Below, piece by piece: positions 28,138 to 39,855 of a DNA stretch of 64,000 nt. Where the stretch lies: contig CAVNZM010000011.1 of the NCBI GenBank assembly GCA_963693365.1, positions 7,626,001 through 7,690,000 of the forward strand, written 5' to 3'. Each line of letters begins with the position of its first letter. Position 1 is the stretch's first letter. The notes below the pieces were generated by a model. The model made no database searches, was not told where the DNA came from, and was given only the letters and a program-made list of their open reading frames with translations. Both the position numbers and the translations under genes were made by a program. This DNA is from Amoebidium appalachense. Lineage: Eukaryota > Ichthyosporea.

Positions 28138-30003
28138 TCAGTCAGGCCATTGATCGTAAAAGAGCACGAAGTCGCCTGGCCTGCTGGTAATATGGTGATA
28201 CCGATCACAGTCAGGCCAAAGTTCATCCCATGTGTTGGTTGCTGCTTCATAATACAACCAGTGGTCGTATGGTTCACCAACTACTTGCACATGGTGATTC
28301 CTGATGGCATCCTCGAGGGCTATCTGACACGGCAGTTGCGGGTACCAATCCGCACCATCCAAAACCTCGGCGATAGGAACAGCACTCCACAGGGCATCCG
28401 CGCTGGGAGACGTGTCAGGCTGGCCCGTGGTCTTGTTAATACCGATATAGCTGCCGCGCTGTTGTTCCAAATGGTCGGAGGGGGTTTCAAGTTGTACCCA
28501 AAATAACTCGATGTCTGCCTGCCAGGGGCAGACGCCGTCGGCATCGTTGAGCATGATTTGGTCAAACCCACTCGGGGGGTAGATGACGGCCGCTTGCCGG
28601 GTTTCGGTGTCGTAAGCATACAACCCGTCAACAACGAATGGCAAATCTCTACCTTGCCCCTCCGCTTTGGCTTTTTGGAACTCTTCGCGCTCAACATCTT
28701 TCCTGATTGTGTCAATGAAGTCTCCCCAATCGAAGGGAAGCACAATGACGTGTCGTTTGTTCATGACGTCCACAAGCATCTGCCACGACACGCCCACTTG
28801 CAGACGCCGCATGTATGTGGAAATTTCGACGGTTTCGATGTCGGTATCGATCTGGCCCAGGGGAACAAACTCGCCTTCTTCCTGCCCTTCCTGAATCTCG
28901 TAAGCAAACCACCCCGTGCACCGCCCGAATATGTTTTTGCGCTCGGCAGGCCCACCCTCGCTGTAATCCGCCTGGACCCTGCTCACTAAATTCGAAAGCT
29001 TTTTGTCCCATTCCAGCTTGTGTCTAATGATGTTTGCGTAGTCGTACAGGTGGGCTTGGGTACGGGGTGCAGTTGTAACTGGCGGGTTTGAGGCAGCTTG
29101 TGCCAAAATATTGGCCTTTTGGGTGGCCATATCTAGTATTATATTCGCATGGACATCGTCGTAGCCGTCGTTGTCGTGGTCCCTCCGGTGGGCATAATGG
29201 TCCATCAATCGCAGCAGCAAACACGTGTTAAACGACTCTAACGTATACGCAGAGCTGTCTAACTTGACAACTCCTGCAGACCCTCGCAACCACGCAGTGC
29301 ACGGCGGGTAATGCCGCAGTTTGCCGTCCCCCGTGTACCCCTCACTGGGGTGTGTCTCTACGATCCTTCTAATAGCATCCTCAGGAAGTAAACCCCACCA
29401 GTTCCAGAACCTACTATCCTGAAAATCACTGTTATTCTCTATGGCGTATTGGACATCCGCCAAAGTGGAGGTTGCAAAAAACATATCGGCAAAGCTCTCG
29501 CTCGTTTTTTGGTCCAGTTCGGACATTTTTGCCGCAATCTCTGCTGCTGTGGCCTGCATCACCGTCCTAGTTGCAAGGCAACAGCGCCCTTCAGGGTTGT
29601 ACACGGCCAGCTTGTCATAGCTTCGGAGGTACACCGCTGTGCATGCACGGAAACCTGCTTTCAACTCTTCCTGCAGTTGCAATAGACTCAACGAGGTGTC
29701 TACCTCAAACACAACAAAAGGGTGCAACGTTTCCACTAGAGTGACATCTTCGGGGGTTGAAACCGTGGCAAGGCCGTTGGTGTTTGCAAGAGAAAACACT
29801 ACAACATCTTCCCCTACAGGGCCTAACAACAGCGGTGTCTTCGATGGAACGATCCGAACACGCACTGGCATTGAGGGTGCAAGTCCCATTGCTGACAGCG
29901 AAATAATAATTCTGCCTATACCCTGCATGCCAAATCCTGTTGTGTTTTCGTGCAGCTGAGGTCGGTGTATTTGAAACGATTTGGATATAATAACATCAGT
30001 CAT
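28138..30003 (-). CDS. Large intronless protein of unknown function, 621 aa
   Basis: Intact frame from ATG 30003. It opens with beta-type segments (VIISKSFQIHRPQLHE, IIISLSAMGLAPSMPVRVRI), has a helical centre with Tyr- and Asp-rich parts (HYAHRRDHDNDGYDDVHAN), and ends in a Trp-rich region (WYPQLPCQIALED, YYEAATNTWDELWPD). No catalytic motif or family is recognised. Its size, lack of introns and composition fit the virus-like block, and a structural protein is possible. It is bounded by minisatellite DNA on both sides, which separates it from the main block. Confidence 0.72.
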   Translation of the reverse strand: MTDVIISKSFQIHRPQLHENTTGFGMQGIGRIIISLSAMGLAPSMPVRVRIVPSKTPLLLGPVGEDVVVFSLANTNGLATVSTPEDVTLVETLHPFVVFEVDTSLSLLQLQEELKAGFRACTAVYLRSYDKLAVYNPEGRCCLATRTVMQATAAEIAAKMSELDQKTSESFADMFFATSTLADVQYAIENNSDFQDSRFWNWWGLLPEDAIRRIVETHPSEGYTGDGKLRHYPPCTAWLRGSAGVVKLDSSAYTLESFNTCLLLRLMDHYAHRRDHDNDGYDDVHANIILDMATQKANILAQAASNPPVTTAPRTQAHLYDYANIIRHKLEWDKKLSNLVSRVQADYSEGGPAERKNIFGRCTGWFAYEIQEGQEEGEFVPLGQIDTDIETVEISTYMRRLQVGVSWQMLVDVMNKRHVIVLPFDWGDFIDTIRKDVEREEFQKAKAEGQGRDLPFVVDGLYAYDTETRQAAVIYPPSGFDQIMLNDADGVCPWQADIELFWVQLETPSDHLEQQRGSYIGINKTTGQPDTSPSADALWSAVPIAEVLDGADWYPQLPCQIALEDAIRNHHVQVVGEPYDHWLYYEAATNTWDELWPDCDRYHHITSRPGDFVLFYDQWPD

Positions 30004-30340
30004 CGCGCTGATTGGCTAAACGCGGATGACACATCTTTTAACGGATGATTGGTTGGATAAATCTAGTTACCATCGGCTAGCCGCGCTGATTGGCCAAATC
30101 CAATTGGTGTTGCTTCGGCATAACCCGTGCGCAAGCCCGAAAATTCGGATTTGTTTCTTGGTATTTTTTGAAGTCCGGAATATTTTTGCCTGGGGTGTAT
30201 GGTATTTTTCATCCCCAGTTAAAGGGGGTGAAAGGGGGTTCCTATTTTAGCTTACCACGAAATTTGCAGGGGTTTACCATAAACTGAAAATATGATGGTA
30301 TTTTTGAAACGTTTAGGGTATTTTTTACCGTAAAAACGGG
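30004..30340. other. Intergenic with CCAAT motifs and A/T-rich stretch
   Basis: No gene is seen. CGCTGATTGGC(T/C)AAA occurs twice and GGATGATTGGTTGGA once in the first 110 bases, likely promoter elements for the 30003 gene. From 30170 to 30340 GGTATTTTT-type phrases repeat (GGTATTTTTG, GGTATTTTTC, GGTATTTTTT). Confidence 0.5.
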
Positions 30341-30436
30341 GTTATGGTCGGGCCTGCCCGTGCGCTTGCACCTGTGTTGCTTGAGAGTAGGGTCATGAGC
30401 GCTATCACCGTGCGCTTGCACCTGTGTTGCTTGAGA
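30341..30436. repeat. Inverted remnant of the 24.9-27.3 kb minisatellite
   Basis: GTGCGCTTGCACCTGTGTTG occurs twice, with GGGTCATGAGCGCTATCACC between, the reverse complement of the minisatellite core without its C-run. So the same satellite lies on both sides of the 28138-30003 gene, in opposite orientation. Confidence 0.8.
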
Positions 30437-30717
30437 GCGGCCTGATCCTCTACGTGCTCTGGGACACGTTCAGCCCACGTGTGCGGCGGCGCCTGGCAGT
30501 GCTCAAGTGCCAGCGCGCGTGCCCAATGTGTGCCAGCTGCGGCAGCTGGGTTCCCCGCCGCAAGTGTGCGCACTGCCCCCGCTGCCACGTGTGCGGTGCC
30601 AGCCCCACTCGGTGCGCACAGTGCCCCGCATGCACGCGCTGCCCGCCCGAGCAGAAGTGCCCGGCGTGCCCCACGTGTGCGCATGCGCCTGCGGTGGTGA
30701 TCAAGGAGCGCACTTGA
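30437..30717 (+). pseudogene. Cys-rich zinc-ribbon-like gene, 5' truncated
   Basis: The frame is open from the satellite junction and has no ATG before its main part. It begins with a hydrophobic segment (LILYVLWDTF) and continues with many CxxC pairs (CPMCASC, CAHCPRCHVC, CAQCPACTRC, CPACPTC), which would bind several zinc ions. It ends at 30717. The missing start and the abrupt satellite border suggest that the first part was lost by rearrangement. A membrane-anchored Cys-rich protein is likely. Confidence 0.5.
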
Positions 30718-30753
30718 AGGGTTGGGTGAGCAGAGATTTTTGTGGCATAGAGT

Positions 30754-31014
30754 ATGGCGTACCAATGGGAGTACAAGCTGAAGGAGGAGCCCGGCAAGGC
30801 ACCCGTGGTGCAGGCAACTATTGTGCCGACCGAGGCCACCACCCGGCGGACGCAGATGGAGCAACGAGCATACGCACAAGAGCTTGCGGAAAAGGGCTAT
30901 ATAGATCTGCCCGATGAGTTGGCGGAGAAGTGTGGATTCAAGAAGTGGGTGCCGAAGAATCAACGACAGACAGCAATTGTACTGCAGAAGATGATGGAGC
31001 CTGAGGATGCATAG
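30754..31014 (+). CDS. Small hypothetical protein, 86 aa
   Basis: It starts at ATG 30754, 36 nt after the previous stop. The protein is Lys/Glu-rich and helical (QMEQRAYAQELAEKGYIDL, PDELAEKCGFKKWVPK) without signal or membrane parts. No family is recognised. It is the last intronless gene before the host-type JmjC gene and so marks the right side of the virus-like DNA in this part. Confidence 0.5.
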   Translation: MAYQWEYKLKEEPGKAPVVQATIVPTEATTRRTQMEQRAYAQELAEKGYIDLPDELAEKCGFKKWVPKNQRQTAIVLQKMMEPEDA

Positions 31015-31027
31015 AGACCTACACACA

Positions 31028-31118
31028 AAGGATGAATGGACTTACACCACAAACATGGAAAATGTAAATGACGAGAGAATCTCCACAAACATGGAAAATG
31101 TAAATGACGAGAGAATCT
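31028..31118. repeat. Short direct duplication
   Basis: CACAAACATGGAAAATG and TAAATGACGAGAGAATCT occur twice in tandem with a period of about 40 bp. Confidence 0.7.
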
Positions 31119-31206
31119 GTTGGGATGTTTAATTTTGATGAGCTGGAGTCTATCTCCCCCCCCCCTCCCCTTCACCGTTCAATGAAAACTTGGTAGCATG
31201 TGTATC

Positions 31207-31325
<119 letters not shown>

Positions 31326-31572
31326 CAATGTACGTGCCAGTGTGCTTGTACACAGATTGAAAAGGAGACTTGGGGTATATTAAATGGAGTCTCTCCCGCT
31401 ACCACGGGCAAATACATTCAATAATCATTACGGAAACTTGGTACTGTTACCGGGCAAATACAATATACATGAAAATTTGGATAAGATTGAAGCAGATCAC
31501 ATTCGAATAAACATTACAGAAAACTTGGTATGAAAACTTTGTACCACGTCTTTCCTCCACCACACCCGTCAC

Positions 31573-32044
31573 AAACCCCTATAGATGTGGATGTGTGCCT
31601 ACTGCCCACACCACCACAAATACGTTTCCCCCACCGCACCCACCACAAACCCTAAGTAAGATGTGAATGTGGGGCCTACCCGCCGCCACCACTACAACTA
31701 CGTTTCCCCCACCGCACCCACCACAAACCCTAAGTAAGATGTGAATGTGGGGCCTACCCGCCGCCACCACTACAACTACGTTTCCCCCACCGCACCCACC
31801 ACAAACCCTAAGTAAGATGTGAATGTGGGGCCTACCCGCCGCCACCACTACAACTACGTATCCCCCACCGCACCCACCACAAACCCTAAGTAAGATGTGA
31901 ATGTGGGGCCTACCCGCCGCCACCACTACAACTACGTTTCCCCCACCGCACCCACCACAAACCCTAAGTAAGATGTGAATGTGGGGCCTACCCGCCGCCA
32001 CCACTACAACTACGTTTCCCCCACCGCACCCACCACAAACCCTA
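31573..32044. repeat. 78-bp tandem array, about 6 copies
   Basis: CCCTAAGTAAGATGTGAATG recurs every 78 bp (31650, 31728, 31806 and on). The final unit overlaps the stop codon of the JmjC gene at 32042, so the array forms the start of its 3' untranslated region. CCCTAA occurs once per unit and is not a telomere repeat. Confidence 0.9.
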
Positions 32045-32368
32045 GGCCACATTCATTTTGGCTTCCTCCTCGAACTCCTTGATGTCAGCCTTGTACTTCT
32101 CTCTCAGCTTTTTCCACTGTGCAGGGGACACCTGTGGGTTGATAGTTGGGTGTAAGTGGTAGTCCAGCCAGGTGATTTGTTTATGCAAGGCTCAGACATC
32201 ACTGTATGCCATTACCTCAAACACACCCACGCACCCACCACTACACCACCATGGCACACACCCACAGAAAACGAACTCCTACGTGTGGACCAGGTCAAGA
32301 AAAACTCTGCAAGGACCCAAAAAACCGTTTTTACGAACCCCTACATGTAATTGTGAATGCTAGGGCAT

Positions 32369-32430
<62 letters not shown>

Positions 32431-35400
32431 CTGTTTGTTTTTTGTTTTTTTGTTTTTTTTTTTTTGGGGGGGGGGGGGGAGGGGGGGGGGGAGGGGGGTT
32501 ACCTTGAAAACGTGTTTCCTGTCAGTGTAGCCACACGTGCATGCCGGGGGGGGCTTCTTGCCAGCGACCACAAGCCAGTTGACCGTGGCAAAATTTACCG
32601 CCTCGGCCAAGCTGCTACCAGTAGCATACCCAAAGTGGTATGCCCCAGGCAATGTGTAGATGACCTCGCCGGCCTGCTGAACCGTGTGCTGCACAGGAAC
32701 ACCCTTCTTCATCAAGTAACGGGGGTGGATGAACACAGACTGTCCCACCCACATGTTAGTCATATGAAAAACCGGGTGGTCGTTTTTGCAAGTGCTTTTT
32801 TGTTTTTTGTTCTTCACGTCATTCACGTCAGTGTCTACCACTCCCTCTCTCTCTCTTCTTGTAGTCCTCTGTTGTGTGTGTGGTCGTTTTTTTTTTTTTT
32901 TTTTTTTTTTTGGGGGGGGGGGGGGGGTGAGGGATTACCTTATGCTGTGTGACTTTCTTGCAGATACCGGCCCCCGAAAGGCCAAGCCTCTTGTAGATAT
33001 CCTCGAGGATAGACGTGACCTGTCCATTGTACTCTGCACTGATTATATACCAGCTTTTGTCTCCGGGCCCACGGGTCATGATGTTGACACTTCCGAGCAG
33101 ACCGTCTTCTGTCACAGTGTGGGGCACAAACGGAGACCCCGTCGTGACACTGCAAGGAGGTATGTGATTGGGGTTAAAACAATAATTAGTTCCGACTTCG
33201 ATGTGATCCAATACATTCCGAGAAGACCTGACCCATACACATACACCCAGGATGGTTCTGTGAACAAAAGGGGCATTCTGCAAACCTGCCTTTTTTCCCT
33301 TTGTTGTTTGTTGTTGTGTTTTTTTTTTTTGGGGGGGGGGGGGAAGGGGTGGGGGGGCATACTTATAGAGCATCGGTGTTGAGATGCCCTCACAGTTCTG
33401 GGACTCTCTCGATACAATCGAGCCCAGCGTCTCCAAGCTGAACATGTAGTCGATTTCTTCCCTCACTACCTGTACACACACCACATTGCATCAACACAAC
33501 ATACACTCTCCGCACAAACACACGCACACACCCATGCCTACACAACATGCACTCTCTGCTGCACAAACACACGCACACACCCATGCCTACACAACATGCA
33601 CCCTCTGCTGCACACACACGAATACACCCATGCCTTCACAACATGCACCCTCTGCTGCACACACACGAATACACCCATGCCTACACAACATGCACCCTCT
33701 GCTGCACACACACGAATACACCCATGCCTACACAACATGCACCCTCTGCTGCACACACACGAATACACCCATGCCTACAGAATACACCCATGCCTTCACA
33801 ACATGCACCCTCTGCTGCACACACACGAATACACCCATGCCCACAGAATACACCCATGCCTTCACAACATGCACCCTCTGCTGCACACACACGAATACAC
33901 CCATGCCCACAGAATACACCCATGCCTCCCTCTGCTGCACACACACGAATACACCCATGCCTTCACAACATGCACCCTCTGCTGCACACACACGAATACA
34001 CCCATGCCTACACAACATGCACCCTCTGCTGCTGCACACACACGAATACACCCATGCCTACACAACATGCACCCTCTGCTGCACACACACGAATACACCC
34101 ATGCCTTCACAACATGCACCCTCTGCTGCACACACACGAATACACCCATGCCTACACAACATGCACCCTCTGCTGCACACACACGAATACACCCATGCCT
34201 ACACAACATGCACCCTCTGCTGCACACACACGAATACACCCATGCCTACACAACATGCACCCTCTGCTGCACACACACGAATACACCCATGCCTTCACAA
34301 CATGCACCCTCTGCTGCACACACACGAATACACCCATGCCTTCACAACATGCACCCTCTGCTGCACACACACGAATACACCCATGCCTACACAACATGCA
34401 CCCTCTGCTGCACACACACGAATACACCCATGCCTACACAACATGCACCCTCTGCTGCACACACACGAATACACCCATGCCTACACAACATGCACCCTCT
34501 GCTGCACACACACGAATACACCCATGCCTACACAACATGCACCCTCTGCTGCACACACACGAATACACCCATGCCTTCACAACATGCACCCTCTGCTGCA
34601 CACACACGAATACACCCATGCCTACACAACATGCACCCTCTGCTGCACACACACGAATACACTCATGCCTTCACAACATGCACCCTCTGCTGCACACACA
34701 CGAATACACCCATGCCTTCACAACATGCACCCTCTGCTGCACACACACGAATACACCCATGCCTACACAACATGCACCCTCTGCTGCACACACACGAATA
34801 CACCCATGCCTACACAACATGCACCCTCTGCTGCACACACACGAATACACCCATGCCTACACAACATGCACCCTCTGCTGCACACACACGAATACACCCA
34901 TGCCTACACAACATGCACCATCAGCTGCACACACACGAATACACCCATGCCTACACAACATGCACCCTCAGCTGCACACACACGAATACACCCATGCCTA
35001 CACAACATGCACCCTCTGCTGCACACACACGAATACACCCATGCCTACACAACATGCACCATCAGCTGCACACACACGAATACACCCATGCCTACACAAC
35101 ATGCACCCTCAGCTGCACACACACGAATACACCCATGCCTACACAACATGCACCCTCAGCTGCACACACACGAATACACCCATGCCTACACAACATGCAC
35201 CCTCTGCTGCACACACACGAATACACCCATGCCTACACAACATGCACCATCAGCTGCACACACACGAATACACCCATGCCTACACAACATGCACCCTCAG
35301 CTGCACACACACGAATACACCCATGCCTACACAACATGCACCCTCAGCTGCACACACACGAATACACCCATGCCTACACAACATGCACCCTCTGCTGCAC

Positions 35401-37438
35401 ACACACGAATACACCCATGCCTACACAACATGCACCCTCTGCACAAACACACGCACATACACACACATGACATACACGTACCTCACTGGGTGTATGGGTG
35501 TTTTTAAGAGGTGTCAGATCCGTTCCGTAAAAGAACATTTTACTGTAAGTTTCCGGTAAGCAGTCCAATTGCCCCCAGAACTCCTCCTCATCCAACGGGT
35601 CCCCCTGCTCAATCGTGTTAGCTCCTGTTCACGGTAACCATACCCTAATGGTTGCAAATACGCACCTCTGGAATTTGCTCTTTGATGTCGTCCCTATAAA
35701 CGAGGAAGACATCCTTGATGGCGGTAGCCTCCAGACAGATCTTGGTGTAGGATTTTCTCACTGGTGTGGCCCAAGCAGCCTCTTCCAGCCCCTGCACTAC
35801 CGGTTCGGGAAGCATGAACTTGACGGCACCAGCTGCCCGAACCTCGTGTCGTTTTTCCATTACCCTAACTATCGTCTCAAATGAGAGCTTTTCTAACTGC
35901 AGTTGGCTGAGATGTTTCACGGGTACCTCGGTGAACCCCACCGACTCCCCTGTCTCCGCCCCCTGCTGTTGCCCCCTATCCGCCTCCTCCGCTTCTTGCT
36001 CTGTGTGTGTGTGTGTGTGTGTGCCATGCGTGTGTGCACGTGTGTGCCGGGTGTGTGTGCATGTTTGTGCCGGGTGTGCGTGTGCGTGTGTGTCGGGGTG
36101 GGGGGTAGGATTAGCCAAGGTGGATGCACGTGTGCAGGTGTGTGCTCTCTCTCTCTCTCTGTGTATGTGTGTGGTGGTGGTGGTGGTTGGGTGTGTGTGG
36201 CGGGGACTAGTCGAGGTGCCCAGGTGCATGCATGCGTGCAGACGTGCAATGGCTTGTGTGTTGGGGGGGGGGGGAGGGGGGGGGGAGCGGGGGGATAGCC
36301 CAGGTGCATGCGTGCGTGCAGACGTGTGATCCCTTCCGTGTGTGTTGGGGGGGGGGGAGGGGGGGAGCGGGGGGATAGCCCAGGTGCATGCGTGCGTGCA
36401 GACGTGTGATCCCTTCCGTGTGTGTGCGGGGAGAGGGGGGATAGCCCAGGTGCATGCATGCGTGCAGACGTGTGATCCCTTCCGTGTGTGTGCGGGAAGA
36501 GGGGGGATAGCCCAGGTGCATGCATGCGTGCAGACGTGCAATGGCTTGTGTGTTGGGGGGGGGGAGGGGGGGGGGGAGAGGGGGATAGCCCAGGTGCATG
36601 CATGCGTGCAGACGTGTGATCCCTTCCGTGTGTGTGCGGGGAGAGGGGGGATAGCCCAGGTGCATGCATGCGTGCAGACGTGTAATGGCTTGTGTGTTGG
36701 GGGGGGGGGTTACCCGGCCTGAAATCCCAAGGAGATGTGTTGCGGGTGTGGCGGTAGCCCTCTGCCCCCTCTGCCCCTCCCTCTCCTCCCCCATCCCCAC
36801 CCTCTCCCTCTCCCTCCCCCTCCCCCTCTCCCCCCTCCCCACCCCCACCCTCTCCCTCTCCCTCCCCCTCCCCCTCTCCCCCCTCCCCATGCCCACCCTC
36901 TCCCTCTCCCTCCCCCTCCCCCTCTCCCCCCTCCCCACCCCCACCCTCTCCCTCTCCCTCCCCCTCTCCCTCCCCCTCTCCCCCCTCCCCACCCCCTCCC
37001 TCTCCCCCCCTCCACTCTTGCCCGCTTTCTCGGTCGGTCACTCGTCGGTGCAGGTAGCTTGAAAGCGGGGCTGCCTGGGGGGCTACGTGCAGCCCCATCC
37101 CACCACACTTTCCATCCGTGCTTTTTGAAGATGCGACAAATCTGGAACTCCCCCGGCAAAGTACCCACCACGGCAGGTATGCGACTGTAGTCCTTACTGC
37201 CAGGATACAGAGAAATGCGACCGAGCTTCACCGCCCAACCCTCACTCGAAAACGGATGATAGCTGTGAAGATCATAAATCTTCCATCGAGGACCACCAAA
37301 TCTGAGAATCCAGGCTACAACTTCCGGGATGCCCATGTCGTTTTCGAATTCGTGTAGGTTGTAGTTCTTCCTGCAACTAGGACGTCCGTCGTCCAGTTCA
37401 ATCAAAAAAACATAAACATGTTCTGAACCCGTTGGCAT
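32042..37438 (-). CDS. JmjN/JmjC-domain protein, multi-exon (host)
   Basis: Exons on the minus strand: about 37438-36722 (JmjN-like, PGEFQICRIFKKHGWKV, then RPRKRAR), about 35975-35666, 35604-35482 (EEEFWGQL, YGTDL), 33469-33363, 33149-32939, 32739-32503 and 32131-32042 (stop). The last five have GT-AG borders in matching phase. GISTPMLY, GDKSWYII, GVPVQHTVQQAGEVIYTLPG, YHFGY and AEAVNFAT.NW are JmjC signatures of KDM4/KDM5/JARID2-type histone demethylases. The iron site is unusual: HTVTED instead of HTED, so activity is uncertain. The join of the first two exons is uncertain. A frame upstream (37632-37500, MAVNGDILALI) may be the true start, but an A11 run near 37465 breaks it. Confidence 0.8.
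33490..35450. repeat. 47-bp minisatellite in a JmjC intron, about 41 copies
   Basis: The unit runs GAATACACCCATGCC(T/C), (A/T)CACAACATGCACC, CTCTGCTGCACACACAC, with variants CCATCAGC and CCCTCAGC in the right third and short units near 33.8 kb. It fills nearly all the intron between 35482 and 33469. All three plus-strand frames stay open for about 650 codons, but these are repeat by-products. Confidence 0.95.
36220..36710. repeat. 62-80 bp repeat in a JmjC intron, 7 copies
   Basis: AGCCCAGGTGCATGC(A/G)TGCG followed by TGCAGACGTG and either ATCCCTTCCGTGTGTG or AATGGCTTGTGTGTTG, then G-runs, recurs seven times. The neighbouring (TG)n and (CT)n stretches at 36002-36170 are simple repeats. Confidence 0.88.
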
Positions 37439-37746
37439 CACCAAATATATGATCGGTGCGAGTTTTTTTTTTTGAGGATGACGATAAATACTCTGACGTG
37501 TGAGTAGCCTTTTACCGGTAAATATAACTGACGGATCAACGCGTTCGAAAGCCTAAATGTGGGTGGGTCGAGTGGTATGCTGCTCGGGAATGCACGAGTG
37601 ATGAGCGCCAGAATATCGCCGTTAACAGCCATGTTGCTGTGTGTGTTTTTGTGATGTGTGTAATTGTGAGCACCCTCTGCCTGTAAGACTGTCTGTGAGA
37701 GCGCTCTGTCTGTGTGCTTGTGCCACCGTGTTGTAGCGCTCGTGCT

Positions 37747-37891
<145 letters not shown>

Positions 37892-38164
37892 AATCGTTCC
37901 TAGGAAAGCTCGTGCATGCGCGCGCTATGTTTTTTGTGTCCAGTCTAACAATGTTTGTGTTTAGCAGAACTCGTTTGTGTGTGTGCTCTGTTTTCGTATC
38001 CCAAACAATCTACGATTGTGTGCATAAGCCTAAAATGTGCCTCGCACAGGGAAACATGAAGGACATTCTATGTATCTGTATTGGCTAAAAAAGGGGACAA
38101 CTGATAGCGCGGTGTGCACAGGTTATTATAACAAGTTTCTTTGTTGTTTTCGTCTAGCCTATTT

Positions 38165-38385
38165 GTAATTACAATGGAAACATGTACAACAGCAGCGCTG
38201 GGCGAAAGTGACACGAACTGATGTGGTGCGCCTGATTACGTTTGAAACATGCACAACAGCAGCGCTGGGCGAAAGTGACACGAATTGGTGTGGCGCGCTT
38301 GGTTATGTTTGAAACATGTACAACAGCAGCGCCGGGCGAAAGTAACACGAACTGGTGTGGTGCGCTTGGTTATATTTGTTCGTTC
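38165..38385. repeat. 68-bp tandem repeat, 3 copies
   Basis: ACAACAGCAGCGC(T/C)GGGCGAAAG followed by TGACACGAA and GGTGTGGTGCGC occurs three times in tandem. Confidence 0.88.
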
Positions 38386-39519
38386 GGGAATCAAGATGGA
38401 CTCTTGTAATTTCTCCGTTGTATATAGAGCGCAAAGAGAGTGTTGAACATATATTCTCATTTCGCAAAGTTTGAAGCAAGCAAGAAAATCACGTTTTTGA
38501 TGACTGGCCAATTAATGTTTTGTTCAGTTTGGCCAATGGAATCACTGATTGGCGCGTACGTGATAATAAGCTAATCAGTGAGATCGGCTAATAATAGTTT
38601 GGGTAGCAAGGCCAGCCTGCCCAACCAAGACCCTTTTGCGAGTAACAATTGTGATTTATTCTAATAAGCAATAAATATTAAAAAAGCATAATTTATTTAT
38701 GTTTATTTATACTTTACGCGGACACAGACATTTGCTTGGAATTTTGTTTGGAAAGGGTCCTGTGAATCTGGTCTTCGAAGCGTTGCAGCCTTGAGTCACG
38801 GTGTATTGACCAACTAGATTGTACCAATGCCGATAAGCGCTTGCCTAGAGTACCAGTGCTCGATCACGTTGACCCAACCACTATTCACCAATCACCGATT
38901 GGTTTTGTTGGCTGGCGCATTTACGTGATGACTGGCCAATGAAATTACTTAGTGACTGATAGCAGCACCGACCCTGGAGCGTTTTGACTGAGCAAGGAAT
39001 AAGGGAAATCCTAAAAGAGGGTTGTATGTTTTATGACATATAAGGTTCTATAAATAAACAACCATGCGCTTGGGATTTTGGTTGGAAAGCGTTTTGTATT
39101 TGCCCAATTTGAATCCGATGCTTCGATTTCGGTCAATCAGAATACCCTGAGCATCAGCGCCGCGAATCACGTGGGGCAAGAACCAACCCCTATGCACCAA
39201 TCAAAACGCTTGCACGTAAAAAGGTCCGCGAATAAGATGTTGTGAAAGCGTATATCCTTCAATGTTTTAAACTAGCGCTCGTTTTGTCCTGTATATTATA
39301 TTTTTATTTCGTATATTCACCTTTTTTATACAGTTTACCTGTGAACCAAACACGATTAGAGATATATTCACTAACAGCGCCAAAAGGTTCTGTTTTTCTT
39401 ATGCTTGATTCTCGTAACATAAGATCGTATTTTGCGCAATGGCTTCACATAAATTATTGATGGCGGTTTTTTTATATCAGTTCACAGCGCTGTCATTTTC
39501 TACTTTTCTGATTCTTTTG
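38386..39519. other. AT-rich intergenic DNA with CCAAT motifs
   Basis: No gene is supported; the small frame at 39242-39460 has no context. CCAAT or ATTGG occurs many times (for example around 38510-38560, 38890-38945, 39130 and 39200), partly as facing pairs such as CCAATCACCGATTGG. Confidence 0.5.
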
Positions 39520-39815
39520 TTCATGGCTGTGTTTGCACACGACGGTGTTTGCCTAGAGAAACGTAACACTCTCTTTTTTTTTTCTTTTTCTCTTGTTCAC
39601 GACTGGGTTTGCACAGGACTGTGTTTGCGCAGAGAAACGTAACACTCTTTTTTTTACTTTTTCCTTTGTTCACAACAGAATCGTATTCGTAGCACTTTCT
39701 TTTTTTTTTCCTTTTTCCCTTGTTTTTTTTTTTTTTTTCCTTTTTCCCTTGTTCACGACTGGGTTTGCACACGACTGTGTTTGCGCAGAGAAACGTAAGA
39801 CTTCCTTTCTTTTTT
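39520..39815. repeat. Imperfect repeat with T-runs, 3 copies
   Basis: TGTGTTTGCGCAGAGAAACG (or a close form), followed by TAACACTC or TAAGACTTCC and a long T/C run, occurs three times; TTCACGACTGGGTTTGCACA occurs twice. Confidence 0.8.
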
Positions 39816-39855
39816 TTCCCTTTGTTTATCCTTTTTTTTTGTGAAAACTGTCACG

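Noticed and set aside
31573-32044. Telomere-like CCCTAA repeats
   Set aside because: CCCTAA occurs once per 78-bp unit, not in tandem, so it is an ordinary satellite.
33486-35559. Three plus-strand frames of more than 600 residues
   Set aside because: They are translations of a 47-bp minisatellite inside an intron of a minus-strand gene.
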